Assembly (NCBI GenBank): GCA_033961575.1
Contig: CM066732.1
Span: 68,424,687 to 68,488,686, forward strand
Reading direction: 5' to 3'
DNA: 64,000 nt
Source: Aselliscus stoliczkanus
Lineage: Eukaryota > Chordata > Mammalia > Chiroptera > Hipposideridae
Part shown: positions 26,059 to 38,302 of the stretch, in pieces
Layout of the letters: every line of letters begins with the position of its first letter
How positions within the stretch are numbered: position 1 is the first letter of the stretch
Made by a program: the position numbers and the translations under genes
Notes under the pieces: generated by a model
What the model was told of the DNA's origin: nothing
The model's input: only the letters and a program-made list of their open reading frames with translations
Databases searched by the model: none

Positions 26059-27849
26059 GATTTTTGATTTTACTGTGAAAATAATAGGCATCTAAAAAAT
26101 TGACAATTTTAACAGTGTTTTAAATGGAAAACAGCACCTCATTTCTGTGATGATAAAAGCTTATGAAAATATTTCTGTGAAAGGCAACAGTAGAAATGTA
26201 AAGTATTGGTACTAATGTGAAAACTTTCAGTCACAGAATTCTCTATACTTTCCATTACTCTGAATGATGAAACTTTTGCTAAGTTGCAAGAAAATCGCAG
26301 GAAAGATTACAAAAGTTTGGGTTTATATTGATGTTATACAAATGTGAGTCTATGATGACATGAATGCTATTCATTTAAGTACTTCTGTGTGGAGAGTGAT
26401 GAAATTAGGACTTGGCTCTACTTCCATAAAACCAACTTAAAATGTTGTATTATAGACATATATAAAACATATATGTGTGTGCATATATATATATGTGTGT
26501 GTGTGTATCTGTCTATATGACAGACATTTCTTTAATAGATTTTTTAAAACCACCTTTTACTTTTTCACCTATTTGAAAAATGTAAATAGAAATATATAAC
26601 TTTAGATGATTCATGCATCTGTAAAGATATTATTATTATTAACAACAGTAATATCATATAGATATTTTATTGATGTATCTAATTGTTAGTGAATTGATTT
26701 AGAATAAGAAAATGGAACCAGCAGATGCAAACCTATTGATTTTTGGAAGCTGGAAGTTGAACAGCTGAAAGACATGACATTTTGAAGCCGGGATGGAAGA
26801 GCAAGAATATTTGGCACTAGCTGAACAGTTTATAACAGCAATATTGCTTTCTGAGTCACTAATGCATAGTATAAACACAATATAAGGGTTGTTAATGAGA
26901 AAATAACTCTATGTATTTCAGCATTGACCTTCTGATTTCAAATTCAACATCTACAAATATTACATAGACTATTTGAAATATCTCTTCTAAATGGATTTTA
27001 AAGCACAGGGTAATAGTTCTACTTTTAAAAACCCTTAGGTTTTGAATTCAACTCAAAATATAGACATAATGTCTCAAGGTTGGTTGTTCAGCAATAAAAT
27101 ATCAATGTTTACTAACAAAGTCATAAACCTAGTAGCAAACAACAGAATGCCTCAGGATATATAAAACTTTGTCATAAAGTTCATTCAAGGAGTACATCCA
27201 ATGTACTTATTATTTTTTATTCAGAGCTTCATTGATTTTCATTTAATATATAACTTTAAATATTGGTTACTTGGTATCAGCCTATAGCAGATTGGAATAT
27301 AACACTAGAATGAGATTATTTGAAACAGCTAAAAGGTGAACTATTAATAGCTGACAGTTCTTAGATTGAAAGAAGAAAAACAAGATAAGAAGCTGTCTTG
27401 GAATGATATCATCATACAGTAAAAGGATAAAGATCATTTATGAGACTGCTGAGTCTTGCAGTAAAGTTTCAATTATGGTCAGGTCAGTTTATGAAGCAAG
27501 AAATTGATAGAATTACTCTTTAGGGAAAAAAGTGACCAGAAAAACTGTGTAAAATTTAAAAAGACATTTGTGCTTAAATAGACAGGACTCAGATGGATGA
27601 AACAATTGACAATAATATCATAATAAATGGTAAAGCAATAAATAAATAAGTGAATAAACAAACAAATAAATAGAAACCGATCCTTGAAAGACCTCATAAA
27701 GTAGAATTACTTACCTAATCCAGCTAGTCCACCTCTATCTGGGTTGTTTCATGAGTTAAAGAACAGTATCGTTTAATCTCATGACTATTATAGTTTAGTT
27801 TGAGTCTTACATAATGAAACAACTATTATTATTCAGAGTAATATGATTA
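26059..27849. other. no recognisable gene
   Basis: AT-rich. A TA/TG dinucleotide patch lies at 26457-26508. No exon or intact repeat was recognised. Confidence 0.4.
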
Positions 27850-28010
27850 TAGTCAATACATTTATTCATTACAAATTCTGTTCTAAGCATGCTGATCAGT
27901 GCTTTAAATGAAACATCTGATTTCTCTTACATTAAAAAACCTATAGGTCTTATATTTTTAATTTCTTCATTGTATAGATGAGGAAACAGAGCCCTGGTGA
28001 GTTTAATAAT
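27850..28010. repeat. MIR/L2-type relic
   Basis: 'tgttctaagcatgctgatca' followed by a segment ending ttgtatagatgaggaaacagagccctg recalls the 'tacagatgaggaaactgaggc' signature of old mammalian repeats. Confidence 0.5.
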
Positions 28011-28036
28011 AATGATTTTTATGTTAAAAATATTGC

Positions 28037-28434
28037 CAGGGGACAGTCGAGTAGCTCGTTTATTAAGAGTTGGCTTGGAGCGTAAGCTCTGAGCAGCAGG
28101 GCTGCCAATTAGGTCCCCACATGGGCCAGTGACACTGAGCCCTCTACGGCTAAGATGGTGAACAATAGCTTGACCAGGAGCTGGGCTGCTGTGAGTGGCA
28201 AGGACCGCGTAGACTGCAGTGGGGCTTCAGTGGGCTACCGTGATCTACCATGAGTGACTGGCAGCCGGCGAGAACTGCCATGAGCGGCTGTTCAATGGCC
28301 AGCTACTGTTCTGACTCAGCTGGGAAGAGCGCAATGATCACAATACCAACATGGGCCAGTGAAGCAACATCCTCCACAACTAGACTGAAGAACCAAAGGA
28401 CAGCAACTTATCTGTTCCCCTTCTCCAATTCCCC

Positions 28435-28516
<82 letters not shown>
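28037..28516 (+). mobile_element. long composite SINE ending in A-run and (TA)n
   Basis: Same class as the 18541 copy: head 'gacagtcgagtagctcg', then 'gctaagatggtgaacaatag', two 'gggccagtga' motifs, 'tcctccacaactagactgaa' and 'ttccccaattta', followed by about 33 A and about 21 TA units (28440-28514). A clear target duplication was not found. Confidence 0.8.
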
Positions 28517-28517
<1 letters not shown>

Positions 28518-28916
28518 AAAAATCATTAAACAAAAAGAGTTAAATGCATTGTAGAACATCACTTTATTAGAATATTTTTCAGTTAACACAGCTGCAAAAT
28601 ACGCATAAAACATGACAGAAAAGCTTGTTATGTTTGTGGGGAAAAAAGGATTCATAACTGTATATAGAGCATAGATATAAGTATCTAAAACCTTGTCAAC
28701 TAAAAAGACCTATGCTAATGAAAATACTGAATATATGCCATATAGCATACAATTAGTAATTTGTTTTTGTGCGTTGTTGAATCCTAATTTTTTTTAAAGT
28801 GGAAAAACATAATTATTACCTTCCCTGATAAATGTTGTATTTTTCATTTAATAAACCTAGATATTTTTCTTTTTTTTATTCCCCTGAAATACTGATTTCA
28901 GGTACTCCCAAGTGCC
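28517..28916. other. no recognisable feature
   Basis: AT-rich spacer between two SINE copies. Confidence 0.4.
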
Positions 28917-28970
28917 AGGTTCGTGCTCCCAAGCCAACTCCCAGCCAACTAAGCCACTCGGCCGGCCCCA
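28917..28970 (-). mobile_element. truncated SINE head
   Basis: On the plus strand 'aagccactcggccggcccc' and upstream 'aggttcgtgctcccaagcca' are the complement of a SINE head. No tail is present. Confidence 0.7.
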
Positions 28971-30238
28971 GCAGATGTTTTTAAAATACAAAAAAGGAAA
29001 AAAAAATTGACTTAAACTAATTAAGAGAATGTCTGCTATATTGCGTATGACTCATATTTAGAGGTGGACTTTCAAAATAAAATAGTTGGTGATAATTGAT
29101 GATCATAAATTTCTAATTGGTAATATTTCTAAATTCTGTATCCATTTATTTAATATATTTTTGGAACCTAATGATTCAGTTGTTTAAAACACTTTTGTTG
29201 AGTATCTTATGTGTTCTTGGAACAGTGATGAGTCCTAGAGATATAAAGATGAAAAAGACATTGTCCCAGTTCCAGAAGAGTTCATTGTTCAACAGGATTA
29301 ATTATAGTTAAAGAAAAATAATTAAATCAGACACTGAACCTTTGGGTTTATTAGTACTTTGTGTGGATTATTTATTGATTTTGTCCTAAGGCCACTTCTT
29401 TCTAAATATTTAGTAAATTATTGAAATTATAAACAACATTTATCTTGATCACTTCTTTAAAAGGCCAGCCATTCAAGGCTATTGTGCTCCTATAGTGTGT
29501 CTTGTGTTTTATGCACCAGGAGACAGATATAATTAAGACACATTTGAATGATATGGGGTACCAAAATATAATCAGTAATTAATATTTGATTCTACAGACA
29601 GCAATTAAGGCAAAAAAAAATCTGTTTAATAATATTCAGTGTGGGGAGTACAATTGAAATGCAAAAAATCTACTTCCCTCAGTAATAAGTACTTTTAAAT
29701 ATTAGGAATTATATGGAATGGCAACATCAAATATTATCTTAATTTAAAATTTATTCAGCTACTTAATTGAAGTTTTATAATATGTAGCACTTCATCTTCT
29801 TAATTCTCATAAAGCTCACCCATCTAAGCAATCATGCAAAAACAAGCAAACACACAAAAAATAATATGAGTAAAGGACAAAGAAAACTAAAACAATTAAA
29901 ATGAGAACTATACTATGAAATACATGCAAATGTTGTAACAACCAGAGAAATACGAACTAAAATAAATAGAAAAGTTAGCATATAAAACTGTGAGAGATAG
30001 TACTAAATACTCATGGATGTGTTGTAAAAAAACAAAAAAGACTCTTTAAACAAAGTGTTTGGGAAATAATTAATGTAATCAGCTGTTTTGGAGGACTATT
30101 TATCAAGATGGATTAAAATCCTTAATATTGGATAAACCCAAAGACCAATAATTCCATTTTTATAAACTTTTCCAAACACAATTATGTTCCAAGATACAGG
30201 GACAAGATTGTTCACTAAAGTGTTACTGTTTTTGTATT
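28971..30238. other. no recognisable gene
   Basis: A short segment around 29195-29290 ('agatataaagatgaaaaaga') resembles an L2-era relic. The remainder is AT-rich with no recognisable feature. Confidence 0.4.
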
Positions 30239-30626
30239 TGTATTATATTCCTTTTTTTCTAATTGGGGGAGGGGAACAGTGTTGGGGAATTGGGGAAGGG
30301 GACCAGCCAAGTTGTTGTTCTTCAGTCTTTGTTGTGGAGGGCGCCAGTTGCATTCTGGCTTCCCCTTGGCAGCTCGTGGCTTCTAAGCTCAAAGTGCTGA
30401 GTTCAGTCTTAATTGCAGGTGGGTGTAGCCCACCATTGAACAGGCAATCTTGTTGTTACACCAGCTGAGCCATCCTGCCACCTGTTCGGAGCGCAGGGAC
30501 AGCTCAGCTCGGGCGCAGCATCACTGGCCCATGTGGGAATCAAACCGGCGGCCCTATTGCTCAGAGCTCGCATTCTAAGCCAACTCTTAACTAACTGAGC
30601 CATTCGGCAGGCCCCTGTATTATATT
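30239..30626 (-). mobile_element. long composite SINE, minus orientation, with 11-bp target-site duplication
   Basis: tgtattatatt is repeated at 30239-30249 and 30616-30626. The complement of the body has the SINE head (plus strand ends 'gagccattcggcaggccc'), the middle with 'gagccatcctgccacctgtt', and the tail 'aattgggggaggggaacagt' (plus strand). It mixes modules of the 9016 type and the 18541 type. Confidence 0.85.
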
Positions 30627-30744
30627 TCTATTGTATAAAATATATAGTTTTGAAAAATCAGAAAAGAACAAGCAAACATAATGAAATTAAAAATTATTTG
30701 CATTTCCATATAGAGACAACAATCGTTGATATTTTTGTTTACAT

Positions 30745-30896
30745 TTAAAGTGTATGTTGGGCCGGCCCAGTGGCGCGGTGGTTAAGCGCTGGCTTGGGAA
30801 GCCCGCGGCCCCGGTTCGGGTCCCACATGTGAGGGCCAGTGACACTGCCCTCAAAAAAAAAACAAAAACAAAAAAGTACACATTAAAGTGTATGTT
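30745..30896 (+). mobile_element. short tRNA-derived SINE with 14-bp target-site duplication
   Basis: ttaaagtgtatgtt occurs at 30745-30758 and 30883-30896. The body is 'gggccggcccagtggcgcgg', B-box 'ggttcgggtcccacatgtga', and an A/CAAAAA tail. Confidence 0.92.
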
Positions 30897-31399
30897 CAAG
30901 TCTTCATAAAATTAGATTTTGGACTGAAACGAACATACTTATGTACATGACTGGTGGTTTGGAATCCACATAACTGAAATAGAAAAGACCTCCAATAATA
31001 CTGTGGAATTGCATGAATAAAATATGGTACATCAATAAAGATTTTTAGTATGACTTATCTTACTAGTTGTTTCATAAGAGGCTACTTTATAGCACCTAAA
31101 TTTTTTTTAATGTTCTTGTGTGGATATATATTTAGCCTTTCTCTGCCAAAATCGTGCATGCTATTTCAAATTAGATTGTTTTGGAGTTTATCAAGAACAA
31201 TTTCCAGAATTATGTTTTGCCTTGGTCATGATTTAAAGCCTTGGAACGATAGCTGTTAAAAGAAAATACAGAGGCAATAAATGTTTATATTATGGACACT
31301 GAATGTAGACATCGAGTCTCAGAAGCATTAATAAAGAAAAGTAAAAAGAATGAAAAATAAAATATAGTACAAAAACTAAGATCCTAAAACATTTTTTTT
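30897..31399. other. no recognisable feature
   Basis: AT-rich, single-copy-like. Confidence 0.4.
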
Positions 31400-31890
31400 A
31401 ATTGCTTGGAATATATCAGTTACTGTGATAAGTGCTTTATGTATGTTATTTCTGCATTTTTAGAACTGTGGTTTAACCTCTCATTGGCCATGGTATCATC
31501 TTAGAGTCTGAAACCACATTTTCTTTTGGAAAAGTATGTTTCAGAGTTCATCACTTTTAAAAGGATTAAGCATTATTCTATGTAACTTTTGTTTCAATTT
31601 TATATTATGTCTGTGTGTATATTTGTGTGTGTGTGTGCGCGCGCACACGCGAGTGCCCATAGAGGCATCTCTGTTCTTAATGTAATGTACTTCTTACAGT
31701 AGGTCATGGACAAAACATTTGAAAATCACTTCCTTATCTTATTTAATCACCACAACAAAATTTGCATTAAGTACAATTAGCACTGCCAATATAGAGAAGG
31801 AAAATTGAGTTTGAGATTTGATAACTTTCCCAAATTTATATTTAATATTTGGCAGAGTCACATCTTGAGTCTAAGATTCTGAGTGTATCA
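31400..31890. repeat. MIR/L2-type relic interrupted by an alternating purine-pyrimidine tract
   Basis: Outer parts ('tgataagtgctttatgtatg' near 31420 and 'tgataactttcccaaattta' near 31820) resemble an old repeat. The middle holds (TG)n then CGCGCGCACACGCG at about 31620-31650. Confidence 0.45.
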
Positions 31891-32068
31891 GAGCTCCATG
31901 ATTTGGATTCCTCCCTCTTTTTATAGATATCTGCTCTTTCACAGATTTTCTAGTTCTTGCTCGCTCTCTCTCTGTCTTCACTTTATTTATGATCTAGAAT
32001 AATTCTGCTCTTAATTTTAGCCTTTTCTTCTACAGCAACCTAGCAACCTCTAGAGATTCTCATCTTAC

Positions 32069-32106
32069 ACGCGTGTGCGCGCGCATACACACATACACAC
32101 ACACAC
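32069..32106. repeat. alternating purine-pyrimidine tract (ACGCGTGTGCGCGCGC... then CA)
   Basis: Continuous alternation of purines and pyrimidines including a CG-rich core, then CA repeats. A second (CA)n lies at about 32298-32326. Confidence 0.9.
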
Positions 32107-32293
32107 AAAAGAAACAAAAATATTGCTAAGGCAAGATAAATCTCCTCTATGATCAACTTAGAAATCCTCTCATATATGAAAAGATTTGAAGTTATCCCTT
32201 TGAAATTTTTATGAATTTATAGACTATGTCACGATCTCTTGTGTTCTTCCAGGGTTCCAGCAGAATCACATTAATACATATGAGTCTGCAAGG

Positions 32294-32325
<32 letters not shown>

Positions 32326-32326
32326 C

Positions 32327-32979
32327 AAAAACAAAACAAAACCAAAATCCTCATAAATCTACCTACGGACTCTCTTTATGATAGTACATAGCATTTTTGA
32401 AAAGCAAAATATTTAGAAATTCGATAAACTACAACAAATGCAAATATATTGCCAAACTTTTAAGAACTTATAAGAGAAATATCCAAGAGAAATAAAGAAC
32501 ACTTCCCCCCATAAAACACAAACAAAACAGTGTATCTGATTCTAGAAACCAGGAGTTAAAAGGGTGCATGAATGCAGAAGATAGTATTCCCTTCTACCCT
32601 ATCCCTACCCCCTACCCCCATCTAGGCAAAAGTGTAGCACAGCAATCAGAATTTGGTACATTTTTAGCACACACACAAAAGTTAGCTGCGTGAGGTAATG
32701 AATGGGCTAATTAACTTGATATTGTGGCAATCGTTTCGCATTGTGTGTGTATGGGAAATTATCACGTTATACACTTTAGATGCATACAAATTTGTTTGTC
32801 AATTATACCTCAATAAATCTGGAAAAAAAAGAATTTGGGGCATTACAGGCCTAAAGGGAAACTATACACTGCTTCTAGCATGAGACAAAGTCAAGATACA
32901 GCTGATGTTTCAGAGTTGATTTATTCCATCAGTTATCTAGGATGTCATTTGTCATATAAGAAATGCAAATTGCTTAAGT
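32327..32979. other. no recognisable gene
   Basis: 32640-32850 has a segment ending 'tatacctcaataaatctgga' that looks like an L1 3'-end relic in plus orientation. The rest is unassigned. Confidence 0.4.
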
Positions 32980-34393
32980 AGCTTTATTGAAGTAGAGGTG
33001 ACATGCACATATTTAAAGTGCACAGTTTGGTAAGGTTTCTATATGAATAAAAATGAAACCATCACCACAAAGAAGTTCACCTCCATAAGTTTCCTTATGC
33101 CCATTTGTAATTCATCCATTGTGTCACTCTTCACCTCCATAGCCACCCCCTTAAAGTCCCATCTCAGTCCTTAGTTAACCACAATTCTTTCTACCTTATG
33201 TCATTATAGGTTAGTGTGCATTCCCAAGAATGTACTAGTGAAATTATTAGTGTGATGCAATTTTCATGGGTGTGGGGGGGGGGGGAGTGGAGGAGGAGGT
33301 GGTATTTGGTTTTTTTACTCAGCTTAACTATTTTGAGATGAATTCATGTTGCTGAGTGTACCAATTTTTATAACTAGTATTTCATCATACAAATACACCA
33401 CAATTTGTTAATTCTGCACTTGAAAAATATTTATGTTAATAATTTTGAACGATAACTATTCCAAATAAATTCTCTATGAAGTTTTGCATAGTATTCTTTG
33501 TGCAGACAGTCTTCCATTTCTCTGTAAACACCTGCTAATATAATGCCAGAGTCATATGGTAATCATAGGTTTCTCTTTTACAACGCTCTAAACTTGCCAT
33601 ATCACATACCCCAAAGTGGCTGTACTATTTTAGGTTTATGAGCACTCTGCTTACTCTACATCTTTACCCTCACTTGATATTGTGTTGTTAATTAGAATTT
33701 AAATCATTTTAATACATATATAATAGTACCTCATTGTGGTTTAATTTACTTTCTCTAATGACTAATGATTTTGAACAAATATTCCCTCCATATAACTTTT
33801 ATAGGTAAAGCATCTGATTAAATCTACTCCTTTAAAAAATTATGTTGTTTCTTTGTATACAGTTGAATTTTGAGAATTCTTTATATATTCTGAATGTAAG
33901 TATTTTATCAGATTCATGACTTGCAAATGTTCTCTCCCACTCTGTAGTTTGCTTTTCATTATCCTAACAATATTTTTGAGGAACAAAAGTTCTAAATATT
34001 TATGCAGAACAATTTGTCTTTTTTTCTTTTAGTGATTGCGTTTTTGTGTCATATGACAGAAATCTTTGCCTAACAAAAAGTCACAAAAAATTCCTATCAT
34101 GTTTTCTTCTAGAAGTTTTATAGTTGTAGGTTGTACACCATTTATTGAAGACTATTCTTTGTCAAAGGAAGTGTATTTGCACTTCTGACAAATATTAATT
34201 GACCATATATGTATGGGTCTACTTGTGAACTCTATATTCTGAACTATGGCCCTCATTCAAAACTCTATATTGATCTATTTTTCTATCTCTATGTCAGTAA
34301 AGATTCTATTGATTCTTTCAACGTTCTATTGATTACTGCAACTTTATAACATATCTTCCAACTTTGCTATTTTATAAAAGCTCTTTTAACTAC

Positions 34394-34421
34394 TGCATTA
34401 GGGTTCTTCAGAAAAACAGAC

Positions 34422-34452
<31 letters not shown>

Positions 34453-34957
34453 CTCTTAGGACTGATCAGGAGATATACACATATATTGGGTTGTTGGAAA
34501 CGTTATGATGTATTTTTTTCTCTGTTTTTCATTGCAAAATGAGTCATGACTTTTCTTACAACCCAATATATATGTATATATATATATCCTGACCAGTCAT
34601 AAGATCTGCATGTTGAGTCAGCAAGCTGAAGACCCAAAGGCTGGCAGGTTTGATATCCAGGAAGAGCTGATACTTCAGTTTGAGTTCTAACACAGGAAAA
34701 TGGCAATATTCTAAGCAGTCAGGCAGAAGAATTCACTCTTACTTGAAGGAATGTCAGCCATTTTGTTCTGCTCAGGACTTTAGCTGATTGGTTTAGGTCC
34801 ATCCGTATTAGAGAGTAATCTGTTTTGTTCAGTCTAACAATTTAAATGTCAATCTCATCTGACAACACTCTCACAGAAACATCCTGAATAATATTTGACA
34901 AAATGCTGGGCCTTCTGTACCCAGACAAGATGACACATAAACTTAGCCATCAAAACT
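34394..34957 (-). mobile_element. MaLR/MLT1-like LTR inserted in the L1
   Basis: The plus strand begins 'ttagggttcttcagaaaaac' and ends 'gatgacacataaacttagcc', the complement of the TGTGATGGTTAA...AACCCTGACTAA layout I associate with mammalian MaLR LTRs. It contains 'ggaagagctgatacttcag' and a (TA)n patch (34424-34450) and is interrupted by an 81-bp mariner MITE. Family assignment is from recognition, not alignment. Confidence 0.6.
34486..34566. mobile_element. 81-bp mariner-type MITE with TA duplication
   Basis: Starts TTGGGTTGTTGGAAACGTTA and ends with the complement of TTGGGTTGTAAGAAAAGTCA, flanked by TA on each side (34484-34485, 34567-34568). Terminal inverted arms of about 23 bp with mismatches make up more than half of the element. 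Confidence 0.8.
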
Positions 34958-35024
34958 ACTAGGTCCTTCAGCGGCCCCAGTTCGGGTCCCACATATGGGG
35001 GCCAGTGACACTGCCCTCAAAAAC

Positions 35025-35055
<31 letters not shown>

Positions 35056-35070
35056 CTCTATTAGGTCCTT
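34958..35070 (+). mobile_element. 5'-truncated short SINE
   Basis: Body 34969-35055: 'gcggccccagttcgggtccc' then 'ggccagtgacactgccctc' and an AAAC-rich tail. Flanks actaggtcctt (34958-34968) and attaggtcctt (about 35060-35070) form a near-perfect target duplication, so the 5' truncation occurred at insertion. Confidence 0.85.
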
Positions 35071-35240
35071 TGCATTTCAATATGAATTTCATTTGATTGA
35101 TTTGTATAAAAAACCCAGTGGAGATTTTGATTGGAATTGTACTGAATCTGTAGGTCATAATTCAATTTAGGAAGAATTGAAATAATAAATATATTGGGTT
35201 TCTTGGTCCATAAACGTTGTATATCTCACCATTTATTTAG

Positions 35241-35876
35241 GTCTCCTGTCACGTCCAGCACAACAGAGCAGTGGGAGTGGAGAATGGATGGTGAAAAGTT
35301 AAGAAAGAGAGACACAAACAAAAGAAAAATGCAGTTGGTGCCAGGGGATTCCAGCCTCATGGACTGAACCCCGAATCTGGCCTGACTGCTCCTTTTATTG
35401 TCTAACACATGAGAAAATATCCATGTATCTTCTGCGGTTTGTGAATCTCATACCAGAGAATTTAGCTCAGGGCCAAATCACCCATCCCTGCAGGCTGCCA
35501 TTACTGAAGGTCCCATGATGTTATTGTTAGGTACCTCCTAAGAGACAGAAACTTCCTCTGCTGAGACTTACTGATAAGAATGCATGGAGGACAGATATTT
35601 TCACATCAATAGGTCATTTCATAGGCACATTGTCAGAACCTGAAACAAGGGGTCTATGCCCTTTTTCCTCAACTCTGTGATTCTTTCTATGGCTCCCATG
35701 TGACTGTGACTGTCTTAAGTTGCTCCTCCCTTGAGGAATCTTAGCCATCATTGACTAACCAGCCATCTTTTGGGACCAAGTAGGGATACATAGAGTAGGC
35801 ATAATATTGAAGTAATGATCTGTCCTTATGGAAAAGTGCATGGGGGCAGGCAGGCTATTGTGTGACGACAGTCTCC
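35241..35876 (-). mobile_element. solo LTR (ERV, class II-like) with 6-bp target-site duplication
   Basis: The 624-bp unit 35247-35870 begins TGTCACGTCC and ends GTGTGACGACA (TG...CA) and is bracketed by GTCTCC on both sides (35241-35246, 35871-35876). A 6-bp duplication is the betaretrovirus/ERVK class habit. A minus-strand AATAAA (35394-35399) sets the orientation. There is no internal region, so it is the product of LTR-LTR recombination. It does not resemble the LTR of the provirus at 58.8 kb. Confidence 0.85.
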
Positions 35877-36003
35877 TATAATTTCTTGACTAAACTTTTG
35901 TCCTTCCCAGTGCATAGTTCTTGGAATTTCTTAGAATTATCTCTGTAGTTTGTTTTTACACTTCATTAAGTGGCACCACTTATTTCTGATATTTGCAATT
36001 TGT

Positions 36004-36005
<2 letters not shown>

Positions 36006-36043
<38 letters not shown>
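36006..36043. repeat. (CT)n microsatellite
   Basis: Nineteen CT units inside old L1 sequence. Confidence 0.95.
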
Positions 36044-36047
<4 letters not shown>

Positions 36048-36378
36048 GTCTGAGCAGAAATTAATCAATTTTCTCAATTTTCTGAAGGAGCCAAGTTTTG
36101 TTTTCATTGATTTTTTTTTGTTATATTTTGTGGCATTGATTTCTACTTTGATCTTTATTTATTTCCTTTCATTTGCTTACTTTGTACTCCATCTGCCTTT
36201 ATTTCTCTAGTTTCTCAAGGTAATAGCACACATTGATTAGAAACCTTTATTCTATTCTAATTTAGATGTTTACTACTCTAATTCCCCCCTTTAAGTTTAG
36301 CTTTAACAAATCAGTATACTATCTTCTCATTTTCACTAAGTTCAAAATATTTCTGTATTCCCTTTTCATTTCTACTTT

Positions 36379-38302
36379 GACCCATGTGTTGTTTATTTAT
36401 TTTAAGATTTTTATTAAAATATAGCTAAAATACAATGTTATATTAGTTTAAGGTATAATAGTTAGTCAACCTAAAGAAGTGATCATCATAAGCCCAGCAA
36501 CCCTCTGACCCTGTACCCCACTATCATAATATTACTGACTATATTCCCAATTCTGCACATCCCCATGATTTATTTGTTTTATACCTGAAAATTTGAACCT
36601 CTTATTCTCCTTCACCTTTCTCCACTTTATCAATTACAGTTGACATTAAATATTATTTTGTATTTCAGGTGTACATAATAGTGGTTAGACATTTGTATAA
36701 TTTAAGAAGTGATCCTCTTGACTAGTCTAGTACTGACCTGGCACTATACATAGTTCTTATCATATTATTGACTATATTCCCTATGCTTTACATTGCTGAG
36801 ACTGTTTTTTAACTACCAATTTTGTATTTCTTGTTGCCTTCACCATTTTCACCCTATCCCCCAATACCCCTCCCATTTGTTACCCTAATAAATCTATTAC
36901 CCATCTAACTCCATAAATAGTACAATATTGTTGGCTATATTCCTTATGCTATACACTACAACCCCATGACTACTGTTTAATAACCAATTTGTATTTCTGC
37001 ATTCCTTCCCCTTTTTTACCTATTCCTGACCCTCCTCCCATCTGGCAACCATCAAAATGTTCTCTGTATCAGGCCAATTGGTTGTGAGGACTGGCTATGA
37101 CTATAGTGGAGGAACTGTTGTGCAGCAGCTGACCCTACAGAGCAGGGTTCACTTTAGTGGGTCTCTGTTGCCTGCCCAGTCTGCCCTTTGGGTGTGTCAT
37201 CCTTGGAGGTGGATGGGTAATGCTCCTGCCCACCCTAAAGTGGACACTGGGCCACCAGCCAGCCCCTGGGCCTTCCAAGAGGTGATCACTGCAGGCCAAA
37301 TTCAGCAGCAGTCTGTGCCCTGCCCAGGGCCACCTGGCATGAGCCACAAAGCAATCCACTGATGGCTGCTGCCCACACAATGCTTGAAGGTGACTTGAGA
37401 GGCCAAGACATGAACTAGAGGCTGTCACTAGTGTTGCGATTAGGGCTGCCGAGCCAGAGATACAGAACACGCTGAATTGAAGCCAGGTGCTACTTGTTTG
37501 GGTTTGTGAACCTTTGAGTGATTTTAGCAATGTCCACAGCATAAGCCAGTGCAGTTCATTTATACAGAAAAGCCATAGGAAGCAGCTTGGGTGTTCCCTA
37601 AAGTCAGTTGGGATGTGGCCTCAGGGAATCACTAGGGCGGGGTAGATGGAAGGTGATAGGCAGTTTGTTGGAGACTCAGATTGGTGTCTGCCTGCATTTG
37701 CACTCAGGGAAGGGGAGGGTTCAACAAAGAAACAATGGTTTCGGTCTGCAACTCCATTCAAGCAAAAGCTGGCCTCCAGCCCTCACTCTGAAGCTAGACA
37801 ATTCAGTTCCCCACCATATGTCCCAGCTGCCTTTCCAGCTGCTGCCTCAGCACTGGAGCTCAGAGCGAGTGAGTCCATCAGCGGGTAAGCCCTTACATGG
37901 TCCCTTTGATAGTAGTGCCTGGGAGTGCAACTTCCCTCATCTCACTCAGCCACAGTTTCTGCTGGATTTCACAGCCAGAAATGATGGGGACTTCTCTCCC
38001 CAGGATTGAAACTCTGGACTTAGGAAGGGCTAGGACCCCTTGCTCCTCCAGAGAAGAGATATTCTTCCCAATTTTAATGGTCACCAGCGGGTGTCTGACC
38101 AGCTTGTTCTGCATCTCTGTCCCTCTTACCAGTCTCTAAGTGGCTTCTTCAGCATGTCCTTAGTTGTAGGGCTTTGGTTCTGCTAGACTTCAGGTGATTC
38201 TCAGTAATGGTTGTTCTGTGGTTTAGTTGTAATTTTGATGTAGTCCTGAGAGAAGGTAAACACAGCATTTACCTACTTGACCAAAAATCTGACCCATCTG
38301 TT
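36379..38302 (-). mobile_element. 1.9-kb L1 derivative with 5' and 3' ends but no ORFs, with target-site duplication
   Basis: gacccatgtgtt (36379-36390) and gacccatctgtt (38291-38302) flank it, and the old L1 resumes in register on either side. On the minus strand the 5' end (38290 downwards) reads 'agattttggtcaagtaggta' and 'acatcaaaattacaactaaa', resembling the start of carnivore/bat-type L1 5'UTRs. About 1.2 kb of GC-richer sequence follows. From about 37070 it becomes an AT-rich 3'UTR with imperfect repeats of about 190 bp (compare 37010-36880 with 36860-36700, each holding 'aaattggttattaaacagta'-like text) and a T-rich end near 36400. No ORF1 or ORF2 protein was seen. Confidence 0.65.

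Noticed and set aside
37057..38139. Several overlapping open frames on both strands
   Set aside because: All fall in the GC-richer L1-like 5'UTR block; none resembles a known protein and they conflict with one another.
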